NCBI RefSeq assembly: GCF_900143565.1
Contig: NZ_FREX01000006.1
Location: 273,024-337,023 of the forward strand
Source of the DNA: Pseudovibrio sp. Alg231-02
Lineage (GTDB): Bacteria; Pseudomonadota; Alphaproteobacteria; Rhizobiales; Stappiaceae
Length of the DNA stretch: 64,000 nt
Reading direction: 5' to 3'
The notes below the pieces were generated by a model. It was not told the origin of the DNA. It searched no databases and saw only the letters and a program-made list of their open reading frames with translations. Positions 35,101 to 44,000 of the stretch are shown here, one piece after another. Position numbers and translations under genes: made by a program. How positions within the stretch are numbered: the first letter of the stretch is position 1; the number at the start of each line of letters is the position of its first letter.

Positions 35101-38100
35101 ATGCCAAATTCAAACCAGCCCAACGATCAGTGGTGGGTTAATGACCAAACGCCGGATAATCCGTTTGGTAAAAGTGAAGATTACGAAGCTTACATCGATT
35201 ACGTCAGTGCATTGCCTCGCAGCCTGACACCTGAGATTGCAGCGCAGCCGCTGGTGATCAATGTCAGCGGATTGAATGATTACCCGGAATACAAAGCAGC
35301 AGCTATTGGCGCTTTGGAGGTGTGGTCTGCTGTTACTCCTCTCCAGTTTGAAATTGTAGATGATGTGCCATTCGACTCTGAAACACAGTGGATGGAGGTC
35401 GTTAGTCCTGCGATAGGTGAGCAAAGCGACGGTAGCGCTTTCTCAAGCAACCGCTATGTCAGTATCGGTCAGAAGTTCCACGATACAGAGCCTAACAAAA
35501 CCGACATCGGCGGTTATGTTTTTGACAGCTTCATCCATGAGTTCGGTCATGAATTTGGCCTGAATCACCCGGGTCTTTATAACTACAGCGGCCCTGGAGG
35601 CGTTCAGATCAACTATCTGAACAATGCGACCTGGATTTATGATCGTCAGCAATACAGCGTGATGTCCTATTTCGATGGCATTGACGTTGGAGAAACAACC
35701 CGCTGGTCAGCTTCCACGCCATTGATGGCGGATATCGAAGCCACCATCCGCCGCTTTTTCTCCGAGGTCGACGAGGATGGTGCACGGACTTACCAAAAGA
35801 TCGATCTCAACACAGGTGACAACACGTACGGCTTCAACAGCACAGAGTATGGCTATGAGCTAACATCCTCTGGCATGCAGCACGATATCGGATTTACTAT
35901 CCACGATACCGGTGGTGTTGATACCATTGACTTCTCCGGATCAACGGCAGGCACGATCCTTGATCTGCGTGCTGGTCAGTTCTCCAGCGTCAATGGTCAC
36001 AGCAACAATGTGTCTATCTTTGCTGGCCACAATGCAGACCAGACCGAATACTACATCGAGAATGGCATCGGTAGTGAATACGATGACATCTTGATCGGTA
36101 ACGATGGCGACAACGTTCTGGACGGTCGCGGCGGTGCTGACAAAATGGCTGGCGGCAAAGGGGACGATGTCTACTTCGTCGATTCCGCTGATGATATCGT
36201 ACGCGAGGAAGCCGACGGCGGAAACGATACGATCATTGTGCTGAACAGCGACCTGGACCTGGGTGAAATCGAGAACGTCGAAAACATCATCTATGTGGGT
36301 GGCACTCCGACCCAACCAGTCGATACCGGTAACGACGACACCTCAAGCGATTCCGGTGATTCTCTGACCAGCCTCATCTTTGGTGATGAAGATAACAACA
36401 CCCTTGAAGGTGGAGCTGGTGGCGACACGATCTTTGGTCTGGACGGTGATGACCTCATCATTGGTGGTCGTGACTCATTGGCCAGCCGTGATATCAACAA
36501 CACCATTGCATTCGAAGATCTTGAAGATCAGACCGAAAGCGATGACGGAAATGACGTGCTTTATGGTGGTCGCGGCAACGATACCATCTTTGGTGGTGCT
36601 GGTGACGACATCCTCGATGGCGGCGACGGCGACGACACACTGATGGGCCAGGATGGTGTTGACATCTTCCGCGGTGGTGACGGCGTTGACACAGTGGACT
36701 ACAGCCACGAGAGCCCATTCCAGCTGCTTGTCAATCTTGAGACCAATGTTGCCAGCGGTGGTACTGCATCAGGTGACACGTTCTATAGCATTGAAAACCT
36801 GATCGGCTCTGATGACCGTATTGACCGCTTCATCGGTACAGACGACAACAACCATTTCTGGGGTCGTGGTGGCGGCGATGTCTTCAACGGCGGCGGCGGC
36901 GATGACATCCTCGACGGCGGCAACGACGGTGACCTGCTGTATGGTGATGAAGGCAATGATACGCTCATCGGCGGTTCCGGTCAGGATTATCTTGACGGTG
37001 GCGAAGGAATCGACACAGTCGTTTACTCTGGAAGTTCTGAGGGAGTAACGGTTGATCTTGCCAACGGCACAGCACGCGGTGGCGACGCAGATGGTCCAGT
37101 CCAGATTGTAGGACGAGGCACAGTCATCAGGCATGATATCATCGTTGACGTTGAAAACGTTGTTGGCTCTTTCTTCGATGATCACCTCATCGGCAATGAC
37201 CAGACAAACGAACTCTCTGGCGGTTCAGGTAACGACATTCTGACCGGTGGCGAAGGTGCTGACATCCTGAACGGTGGTCGCGGAAGTGATACTGCGGACT
37301 ATTCCGACGCAACCAGCGGTGTCAATCTCAATCTGGGACGCGGCAAGTCAGAAGGTGACACTTACATCTCGATCGAGAACCTCTCAGGTTCTGGACATAA
37401 TGATCGCATGAAGGGTGATAACGCTGCCAACACCTTGACTGGTCAGGGTGGCAACGATGTTCTTCGTGGTGGCAAAGGCGATGATGTCCTCTTCGGCGAC
37501 TTCGCTGATCAAGGTGAACCTATCCCACGCCCAGGCATGGGTACAGGCTACGCGACGCTTGGTCCGGATGCGACGAACAACTCAATCGCGACTGCATTCG
37601 ATATCTCCAATAACTTCTCTCTGACAGAAGATCCTGACATCTTCGATTCAACAACTGTTCTTCATACAACAGTTAATGCGACCGGAAATGGCCAAGGTGG
37701 ATACTATGGTATCGAGCTTGCTGCAGGTACGACCATTACTGTCGATATCGACGGTATTGCAGATCCAAACGTCCATGACAGCTGGGTCAGACTGCTCGAT
37801 GCTGATGGAAATATTGTCACCCAGAACGATGATGGCGGCGGAGATCCCGGCTCTACAAGCAACCGTGATTCAAGCATAGTCTTCGTTGTTGAAGAAACCG
37901 GCACCTACTACATTCTGGAGGGTGCTTGGTCACCGGACGTTCCAGGTGATGGTTGGTCAGAAGCAGTGCCAGAGGGTTCAACATACAAACTCAACGTATC
38001 AGTTGAATTCCCACCTGAGCCAATTCAGCCGGGTGAAGCTGGTAATGATAAGCTCTACGGCGGAAAAGGTAGTGACTTCCTTGACGGCGGCTTAGGTGCT

Positions 38101-38442
38101 GACATTCTGGTGGGTGGCGCAGGTGAAGATTCCTTCCGCTTCTCAACAGAGCTTGGCAACGACAATGTCGATAAGATCAAAGACTTCAGTGTTGGTGAGG
38201 ATCTGATCCTTCTCGACAATGGTATCTTTGCTGAACTGGGCGGCACTGGCGCTCTTGATCTGACTGCATTCCACATGAGTGCTGCAGGTGTTAGCCAGGA
38301 TGCTGCTGACCGCATCATCTACGATACCGACAGCGGTGCTTTGCTGTATGATGCAGATGGTTCAGGAGACATCGGTGCAATTCAGTTCGCACAGTTGAAG
38401 ACTGGTCTGTCACTTTCTGCAGATGACTTCGTTATCGTCTGA
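35101..38442 (+). CDS. Secreted RTX metalloprotease of the M10 (serralysin-like) family with a PPC-type insertion
   Basis: Extracellular zinc protease of 1113 residues without a Sec signal. The catalytic domain (residues about 40-240) has HEFGHEFGLNHPG at 146-158 (three histidine zinc ligands and the catalytic Glu147) and the Met-turn SVMSY at 186-190. Calcium-binding GGxGxDxL repeats run in blocks from about residue 325 to 800 and again near 985-1020. Between them, residues about 816-970 form a beta domain like bacterial pre-peptidase C-terminal (PPC) domains (GTTITVDIDGI, VRLLDADGNIVTQNDDGG, GTYYILEGAW). The C terminus ends DDFVIV, suiting type I secretion. GGGAGAG precedes the ATG. A HlyD-type adaptor gene lies at the window's end. 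Confidence 0.9.
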   Translation: MPNSNQPNDQWWVNDQTPDNPFGKSEDYEAYIDYVSALPRSLTPEIAAQPLVINVSGLNDYPEYKAAAIGALEVWSAVTPLQFEIVDDVPFDSETQWMEVVSPAIGEQSDGSAFSSNRYVSIGQKFHDTEPNKTDIGGYVFDSFIHEFGHEFGLNHPGLYNYSGPGGVQINYLNNATWIYDRQQYSVMSYFDGIDVGETTRWSASTPLMADIEATIRRFFSEVDEDGARTYQKIDLNTGDNTYGFNSTEYGYELTSSGMQHDIGFTIHDTGGVDTIDFSGSTAGTILDLRAGQFSSVNGHSNNVSIFAGHNADQTEYYIENGIGSEYDDILIGNDGDNVLDGRGGADKMAGGKGDDVYFVDSADDIVREEADGGNDTIIVLNSDLDLGEIENVENIIYVGGTPTQPVDTGNDDTSSDSGDSLTSLIFGDEDNNTLEGGAGGDTIFGLDGDDLIIGGRDSLASRDINNTIAFEDLEDQTESDDGNDVLYGGRGNDTIFGGAGDDILDGGDGDDTLMGQDGVDIFRGGDGVDTVDYSHESPFQLLVNLETNVASGGTASGDTFYSIENLIGSDDRIDRFIGTDDNNHFWGRGGGDVFNGGGGDDILDGGNDGDLLYGDEGNDTLIGGSGQDYLDGGEGIDTVVYSGSSEGVTVDLANGTARGGDADGPVQIVGRGTVIRHDIIVDVENVVGSFFDDHLIGNDQTNELSGGSGNDILTGGEGADILNGGRGSDTADYSDATSGVNLNLGRGKSEGDTYISIENLSGSGHNDRMKGDNAANTLTGQGGNDVLRGGKGDDVLFGDFADQGEPIPRPGMGTGYATLGPDATNNSIATAFDISNNFSLTEDPDIFDSTTVLHTTVNATGNGQGGYYGIELAAGTTITVDIDGIADPNVHDSWVRLLDADGNIVTQNDDGGGDPGSTSNRDSSIVFVVEETGTYYILEGAWSPDVPGDGWSEAVPEGSTYKLNVSVEFPPEPIQPGEAGNDKLYGGKGSDFLDGGLGADILVGGAGEDSFRFSTELGNDNVDKIKDFSVGEDLILLDNGIFAELGGTGALDLTAFHMSAAGVSQDAADRIIYDTDSGALLYDADGSGDIGAIQFAQLKTGLSLSADDFVIV

Positions 38443-38449
38443 TAACTTA

Positions 38450-38479
38450 CAAGAGGGGAGCTCTCATGCTCCCCTCTTG
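38450..38479 (+). terminator. Stem-loop after the protease gene
   Basis: An 11-bp perfect stem, CAAGAGGGGAG with CTCCCCTCTTG, has an eight-base loop and begins 8 bp after the stop. There is no clear T tract, so it may act as a weak terminator or as an mRNA 3' end stabiliser. Confidence 0.6.
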
Positions 38480-38531
38480 CTACCTTTATGCACCTAAACT
38501 GTTTTGATGACGCAATCCGATGGGGAAAAGA

Positions 38532-38939
38532 ATGAAGCCTCTGATCAATCGTAGTGTAGCTTTGTTGGCAGCCGGTCTCCTGGCCGCTGGAACCGATGCG
38601 TATTCTAAGACCACCGAAGCGCAAGCATCAGACATTCGCGGTACCCTTACGTTCGCAGGCGATACAGAAATTCCCAAGGGCCAAATCAAAATCTACATTG
38701 AAGACACTGCCATCAAAGACAGTACACGAGAACTCACCACCCAGACCCATCTCAAAAGCTCAGGCAAATCAAAAACCATCGACTTTTCCGTCACTCGCCC
38801 CTCCAACATTCAGGCGTCACCAACACTCCGGATCATAGCCCAACTACAACGCCCCGACGGCTGGCTCCTCGCCCAAGGCAGCACGAAGATCAAGTCCAGC
38901 AAGCCATTGGGTATTATGCTTTACAGGACGATGTATTGA
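38532..38939 (+). CDS. Small exported protein, possibly YbaY/YscW-like
   Basis: A 135-residue protein with a signal peptide (MKPLINRSVALLAAGLLAAG) and an immunoglobulin-like beta domain. The pattern IRGTLTFAGDTEIPKGQIKI, YIEDTAIKDSTRE and IIAQLQRPDGWLLAQGST recalls the YbaY/YscW (PF09619-type) lipoprotein domain, but I see no lipobox cysteine. The ATG at 38532 follows GGGGAAAAG. It lies 89 bp after the RTX protease gene on the same strand. A helper role for secretion or maturation of the protease is possible but only a guess. Confidence 0.6.
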   Translation: MKPLINRSVALLAAGLLAAGTDAYSKTTEAQASDIRGTLTFAGDTEIPKGQIKIYIEDTAIKDSTRELTTQTHLKSSGKSKTIDFSVTRPSNIQASPTLRIIAQLQRPDGWLLAQGSTKIKSSKPLGIMLYRTMY

Positions 38940-39085
38940 TGAGTTACTGATGTGCTTACACTTGGTGTTTGTTTCACATGGACAGGTAGGTTGATTTAAG
39001 TGAAAGGCATTGTCCGTCATCGAATGAATTTAGACAGAATTAGCTTCTGAGTAGCAGAGTGTTTGGCCCGGTTTGCGTTTTGATT

Positions 39086-40066
39086 TTAAGCGGCTTGCGC
39101 GTGGTAGCACAAGCGACGGTTTTGAAGAGTTTTCCGTTTAATCATCTGACTGTGCTCCAGGACCTGCTTATGGCGTCCCCAATAGGCACCAGCCGGGGTT
39201 ACGTTCCCAAGGCTCTCGTGATAGCGGTGGTGATTATAGTAATCGATGAACCTTTCAATCTGGGCTTCCAGATCCCCTGGCATGTAATAGTTCTCAAGCA
39301 AGATGCGGTTCTTCATGGTTTGATGCCAGCGTTCGATCTTGCCTTGGGTTTGCGGATGATAAGGAGCCCCCCTGACATGCTTCAGATCTTTTTCCTCCAG
39401 CCATTCGGCCAAGTGCGACGAGACGTATGAGCTGCCATTGTCAGAAAGTAGGCGCGGTCGATGAAGCACCTTTGGTTGCTCGCTGCCTGAGGCATCGAGC
39501 GCCAACTGAAGAGTGTCGGTGACGTCCTTGGCTTTCATTGTGGAACACAACTTCCAGGAAATGATGTAGCGGGAATAATCATCAAGCACGGTGGACAGAT
39601 AAAACCACCCCCAGCCTATGATCTTGAAATAGGTGAAGTCAGTTTGCCACTGCTGATTTGGAGCCGTGGTTTTGTCCCTGAACTCATCAGTGGCCTTGAT
39701 GACCACATAGGCCGGTGAGGTAAGAAGGTCCTGCGCTTTCAGCAACCGATAGACGGAAGCCTGTGAAACAAAATAGCCTTTTGTGTCTGTGAAGCGGACC
39801 GCGAGCTCTCGTGGTGACAAATCTGGCTCGTCTAGCGCCATCTCGATAATCTGTGCTCTGATCTCATCGGGAATACGGTTCCAGACCTTGGCGGGACGTG
39901 AAACTCTGTCCTCCAACGCTTCAACGCCGCCTTCCAGATAGCGATCATACCAAACATAGAACGTTGAGCGTGGAATACCCAGCAGCTCCAACGTGCGCTT
40001 GATTGGCTGATGTGATCCTTCAACCAGCCGGATAATCTCCAACTTCTCGTGGGCGGGATATCTCAT
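39086..40066 (-). CDS. IS3-family transposase OrfB (DDE integrase-type)
   Basis: A 326-residue catalytic subunit with an N-terminal helix-turn-helix (MRYPAHEKLEIIRLVEGSHQ) and an rve-type core. The DDE residues are the Asp in QQWQTDFTYF, the Asp in RPRLLSDNGSSYVS and the Glu in QTQGKIERWHQTMKN. It ends in an ordinary IS3 C-terminal tail. It starts ATGA over the end of the orfA frame. Activity would need an intact OrfA or OrfAB fusion. Confidence 0.92.
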   Translation of the reverse strand: MRYPAHEKLEIIRLVEGSHQPIKRTLELLGIPRSTFYVWYDRYLEGGVEALEDRVSRPAKVWNRIPDEIRAQIIEMALDEPDLSPRELAVRFTDTKGYFVSQASVYRLLKAQDLLTSPAYVVIKATDEFRDKTTAPNQQWQTDFTYFKIIGWGWFYLSTVLDDYSRYIISWKLCSTMKAKDVTDTLQLALDASGSEQPKVLHRPRLLSDNGSSYVSSHLAEWLEEKDLKHVRGAPYHPQTQGKIERWHQTMKNRILLENYYMPGDLEAQIERFIDYYNHHRYHESLGNVTPAGAYWGRHKQVLEHSQMIKRKTLQNRRLCYHAQAA

Positions 40067-40437
40067 TCGTCGTCTCCCCCATCCTCGAGCATGCTTTTTT
40101 TAAGAAGCCGCAGCTACAGAGCTTGTTCGGCGACCACCTCCTTGAGATCGCGTGCTTCTTTGCGCAGCACCTTGACCTCACCGGTGCTGACCTGACGGGC
40201 CGTATCAGCAGCAAGTCGCTTCTTACCAGCTTCCAGAAACTCCTTCGATCAGCTGTAATAAAGCCCCTGTGAGATGTCCTCTTGTCGGCACAACTCGGCA
40301 ATACTGTCCTCACCGCGCAGTCCAGCCAGCACGATACGGATCTTGTCTTCAGTGGAATAGCGCTTTCGGGGCGTGCGCGGGATGTCTTTAACCGCCTCCT
40401 CAGCTGCAGCGCTGGCGGTCCTTGTGTATTGCCCCAT
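40063..40437 (-). pseudogene. IS3 OrfA with two in-frame stop codons
   Basis: The frame begins MGQYTRTASAAAEEAVKDIP and contains the helix-turn-helix with ELCRQEDISQGLYYS, then hits TGA at 40251-40249 where related proteins have Trp. It continues in the same frame through SKEFLEAGKKRLAADTA to a second stop, TAG, at 40116-40114 within QAL*LRLLKKSML, and ends in DGGDDE. The A7 run of the usual slippage site is still present at about 40094-40100. Two separate nonsense changes show that the gene is dead. Confidence 0.87.
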
Positions 40438-40476
40438 TGTTCACTCCTAATCTAGTGATCATGGGCCAAAACACTC

Positions 40477-41057
40477 CCTTACTCAAATCGATCGATCTGT
40501 CCATAAGGCTCGCCGATAAACAACTTTGCCTTTCCTGTATGAAATTGGAAACCAGTTGAGTTAACAATTACCTTCGCCTCTGCGATGCAGCGAATGCTCA
40601 GTTTGTCTGTTGTGTTGCAGCTCGCAGACAATGTGATCCGAGGCAACTAATCACATCTGCAGTTAAGGTGAGTTTGGCCTTTCTGAGAGATATCGACGAC
40701 TCGATGAAAAAATCAGGCTGTTTGCAATTTGAGGATTGCGTGAATTTTACCGTTGGCTGCGTTAGCACTCATATCTGAGCAACTTCAACTCGCTCAAGGG
40801 CTAGACACTTCACTATTTCATAGTCCATCTTGCTTAGATATACCTAATAATGGCTGAAATATGAAACCTTGTACCTTGAGTATATGCAAGATGAATTCAG
40901 TTTTATATTTGTAATATTTTATCACTTAGTATTCACACATCATGACATTTTTTAATTTACTGTTAATTTATTTAAAGAAGATACTGTTTTGTAGAGATTT
41001 TATTTGCATCTCCCTTAAAGTAATAGCAGATGAATCATAGCCAATGGACAGTAAATA
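40477..41057. other. AT-rich region upstream of the autotransporter gene
   Basis: About 580 bp without a plausible gene. The last 200 bp are very AT-rich (TTTTTTAATTTACTGTTAAT) and probably hold the autotransporter promoter. I see no repeats besides the IS end. Confidence 0.5.
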
Positions 41058-44000
41058 GTGACTCTGCGCTTTCAACGGTCGGTTTTAGTTCTAGGATTAT
41101 TGTTATGGGCTTGTCCTGACGCATATGCGCAGGCTGTGATTGATGATGATAATCCCTTGGGCCCAAACCAGACGGTTGGCGGGCCCGGTTCCACACATGG
41201 AGATACTTGGAATGTTGGCGGCACGCTCGTCGTTGGTGACAACGGAGCTGGCACGTTAACTGTTCAACAAGGCGGAGACTTAACCAGTGATGTAAGCACG
41301 TTAGGTACGAATGGCTCATCAGGAACGGTGACAGTTACTGGCAGTGGTTCTACATGGACTGCAGATGGTAATCTTCGTGTTGGGCGTGGAGGGACGGGTA
41401 TCTTCAATATTGAAGATGGAGCTACTGTTGCTAGTACTCAGGGCCGTGTTGGAGTGCTTGGGTCTCAAGGCACAACGACGATTACCGGAACTGGATCTTC
41501 ATGGACCATTGATAACGACTTGATCGTTGGGAATGGTGGAACGGGCGATCTGATTGTCGAACAAGGTGGAGCTCTTATTACAGGTGAAAGCTCCGTTGGC
41601 GAAAACAATGGCGGTAGTGGCACTGGAGTTGTTACTATTCGAGATGCAGGTTCAACTTGGGATCTGAGTGATCGTTTGCGTGTTGGTATAGCTGGTACTG
41701 GTACTGTCAATGTTGAAAATGGCGCTAGCGTTACAAGTACAGATGGACAGCTTGGCGTTTCTAACAATTTAGGTACAGTGAATGTAACTGGAGCAGGATC
41801 AACCTGGAATGTTTCTGACGAGCTTGTAGTTGGAGCAACTGGAGCTGCTGGTGGCAACTTGAATATCTCTGATGGTGGTTCGGTTACCTCGCAAGACTCT
41901 ATTGTTTCTGAATTTGCAAGCAGTAATGGAGCGGTGACAATCTCTGGTTCGGATTCAATCTGGACTGTTTCAGGAAACATAATCATTGGCCGACAAGAAG
42001 ATGCAACCATTACCGTTTCCGATGGTGGGACGCTTGATACGCGTGCGAACAACACGATGGGTCTCTTCAATGGTACGGGCTCAGTTGTTGTTACGGGCAC
42101 GGGCTCGAACTGGACGGCTGCAACCAATATTGTGGCAGGTCGTTCAGCTCGCGCGACCATCACACTCTCTGATGGTGGTGTTTTAGAGATTACTGGCGGA
42201 AATCGCAGATTGGTACTTGGTCAAGAAGCTGGGGCTCGTGGAACATTAAATATTGGTTCCGCGACCGGTGAGGCGGCAACAGCAGCTGGTACGTTCATTG
42301 GCAATCAAGTACGCCTGACAGCTAATCGTGATGTGATCGTCTTTAATCATACGAGTACAGATTACACATTTGATGCTGGGCTCTTCGGAGACGGCGATGT
42401 TCTCATTGAGAGCGGCACAACCACATTGACAGGGAACAACAGCTCTTACTCAGGAACCAACACGATCACGGGTGGGACGCTTCGCGTTACAGATATTGAT
42501 CAACTGGATGATAGCTCTACTGTACTTAATGGTGGGAGGTTTTTATATGCTGACACAGCAGGTGGCTCAACCTCTGCACTAACGATTGGCAGTAGCGATG
42601 GAACGATTGAGGTCTCGGAGAGCTCTGCCACTTTTACAGTTTCAAGCGAGTTGACAGGAACAGGCAGCCTTAGCAAAGACGGGGCCGGCGTTCTTCGTTT
42701 GACCGGCATGAATGATTATAGCGGTGGCACGACCATAACTGATGGAAGTGTGCAGGTTGATGATATCAACAGTTTGGGAACAGGCACGACGACACTTGAT
42801 GGCGGAACGCTGAGCTACAGCGGAACAACAAGTGCCACATATTCAAATCTTGTCTTAAGTGCTGCAGGCGGCGCCTTGGAAGTTACTGAGAGTTCTGAGA
42901 CACTTGAGGTTAGCAGCGATCTTTCGGGAACAGGGATCCTAACCAAGCAGGGCAGCGGGACATTGGTTCTCTCTGGGACGAACAGCTACAGCGGTGGGAC
43001 TGTTATTTCAGCGGGAGTACTGCAAGTTGATGACCTGAACCGTCTTGGCACGGGATCTACTACCCTCAATGGTGGGGCTCTCAATTACACAGGTACAAGC
43101 GCTGTCACCCTCGCCGATTTGGTTTTAGGTTCCGCTGACAATACGCTTGATGTCAGCAACAGTGTAGCGAGTATTACGGTTTCGAGTGACCTTTCGGGCA
43201 CGGGCAGCTTAACCAAGAGCGGAGCCGGTACTCTCATCCTCACCGGTACCAACACCTATAGCGGCGGAACAACAGTTTCATCGGGAACGCTGCAAGGCGA
43301 TAGCTTAAACATTCAGGGAGACATGTCTGTCGCCAATGGGGCTACTGTGGCCTTTACTCAAGCGACAAACGGAACCTATAGCGGAGACCTTTCCGGCTCT
43401 GGTGCACTAACGAAGACCGGATCTGGTATATTGACCTTATCAGGCAACAACTCCAGCTACTCCGGTATTATCTCCGTTAATGGCGGTGGGTTGTCGATCT
43501 CGGCTACCAATCAGCTGGGTACGGGGACCACCACACTCAATGGCACCTCCCTCAGCTATACAGCAAGCACCAATGCCACCTTATCGACCGTGGCTTTGGG
43601 GTCAGGTGCCAGTACGTTCGATGTGACTAGTGCCGCAGGTACTCTGACGCTTTCCGGCAACTTGGCCGGTGCAGGCAGCCTGATCAAGACCGGAGCAGGC
43701 ACTCTTGTCCTATCCGGCACCAACACCTTTAGCGGCGGGGCGACCGTTTCTGTGGGAACCTTGCAGGTCTCTCAGGTCTCTCAGTTGGGCACAGGAACCA
43801 CCACACTGGACGGAGCCACGCTGGCTTTTAGCGGAACTGGAACGCAAAGCTATGACGCGCTGACCGTTGGAGCTTCCGGGGGTACGGTAGAGGTGCAAAA
43901 CGTTAACAGGACGTTGCAGCTTACGAACACTGTAACCAGCACAGGAGCCTTCACCAAGGCGGGCAGCGGATCGCTTGTGTTCAATAGCAGTAGCAACTCA

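Larger units (their letters stand above)
39057..40476 (-). mobile_element. IS3-family insertion sequence, decayed
   Basis: Terminal inverted repeats GAGTGTTTGGCCC at 39057-39069 and, as reverse complement, GAGTGTTTTGGCCC at 40463-40476 bound 1.42 kb holding a transposase pair read on the minus strand. The catalytic gene (orfB) is intact, while orfA carries two stop codons, so independent transposition is unlikely. I could not confirm target duplications. The element lies between the exported-protein gene and the autotransporter gene. Confidence 0.85.

Noticed and set aside
36100..38100. Glycine/aspartate codon repeats in the protease gene seen as a DNA repeat
   Set aside because: They encode RTX calcium-binding repeats in frame.
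41465..42163. 232-codon minus-strand frame in the autotransporter gene
   Set aside because: It is a mirror of the repetitive passenger sequence and has low-complexity composition.
42400..43850. Repeated DNA that could be taken for a CRISPR or tandem array
   Set aside because: The repeats encode in-frame beta-helix repeats of the autotransporter and have irregular spacing.
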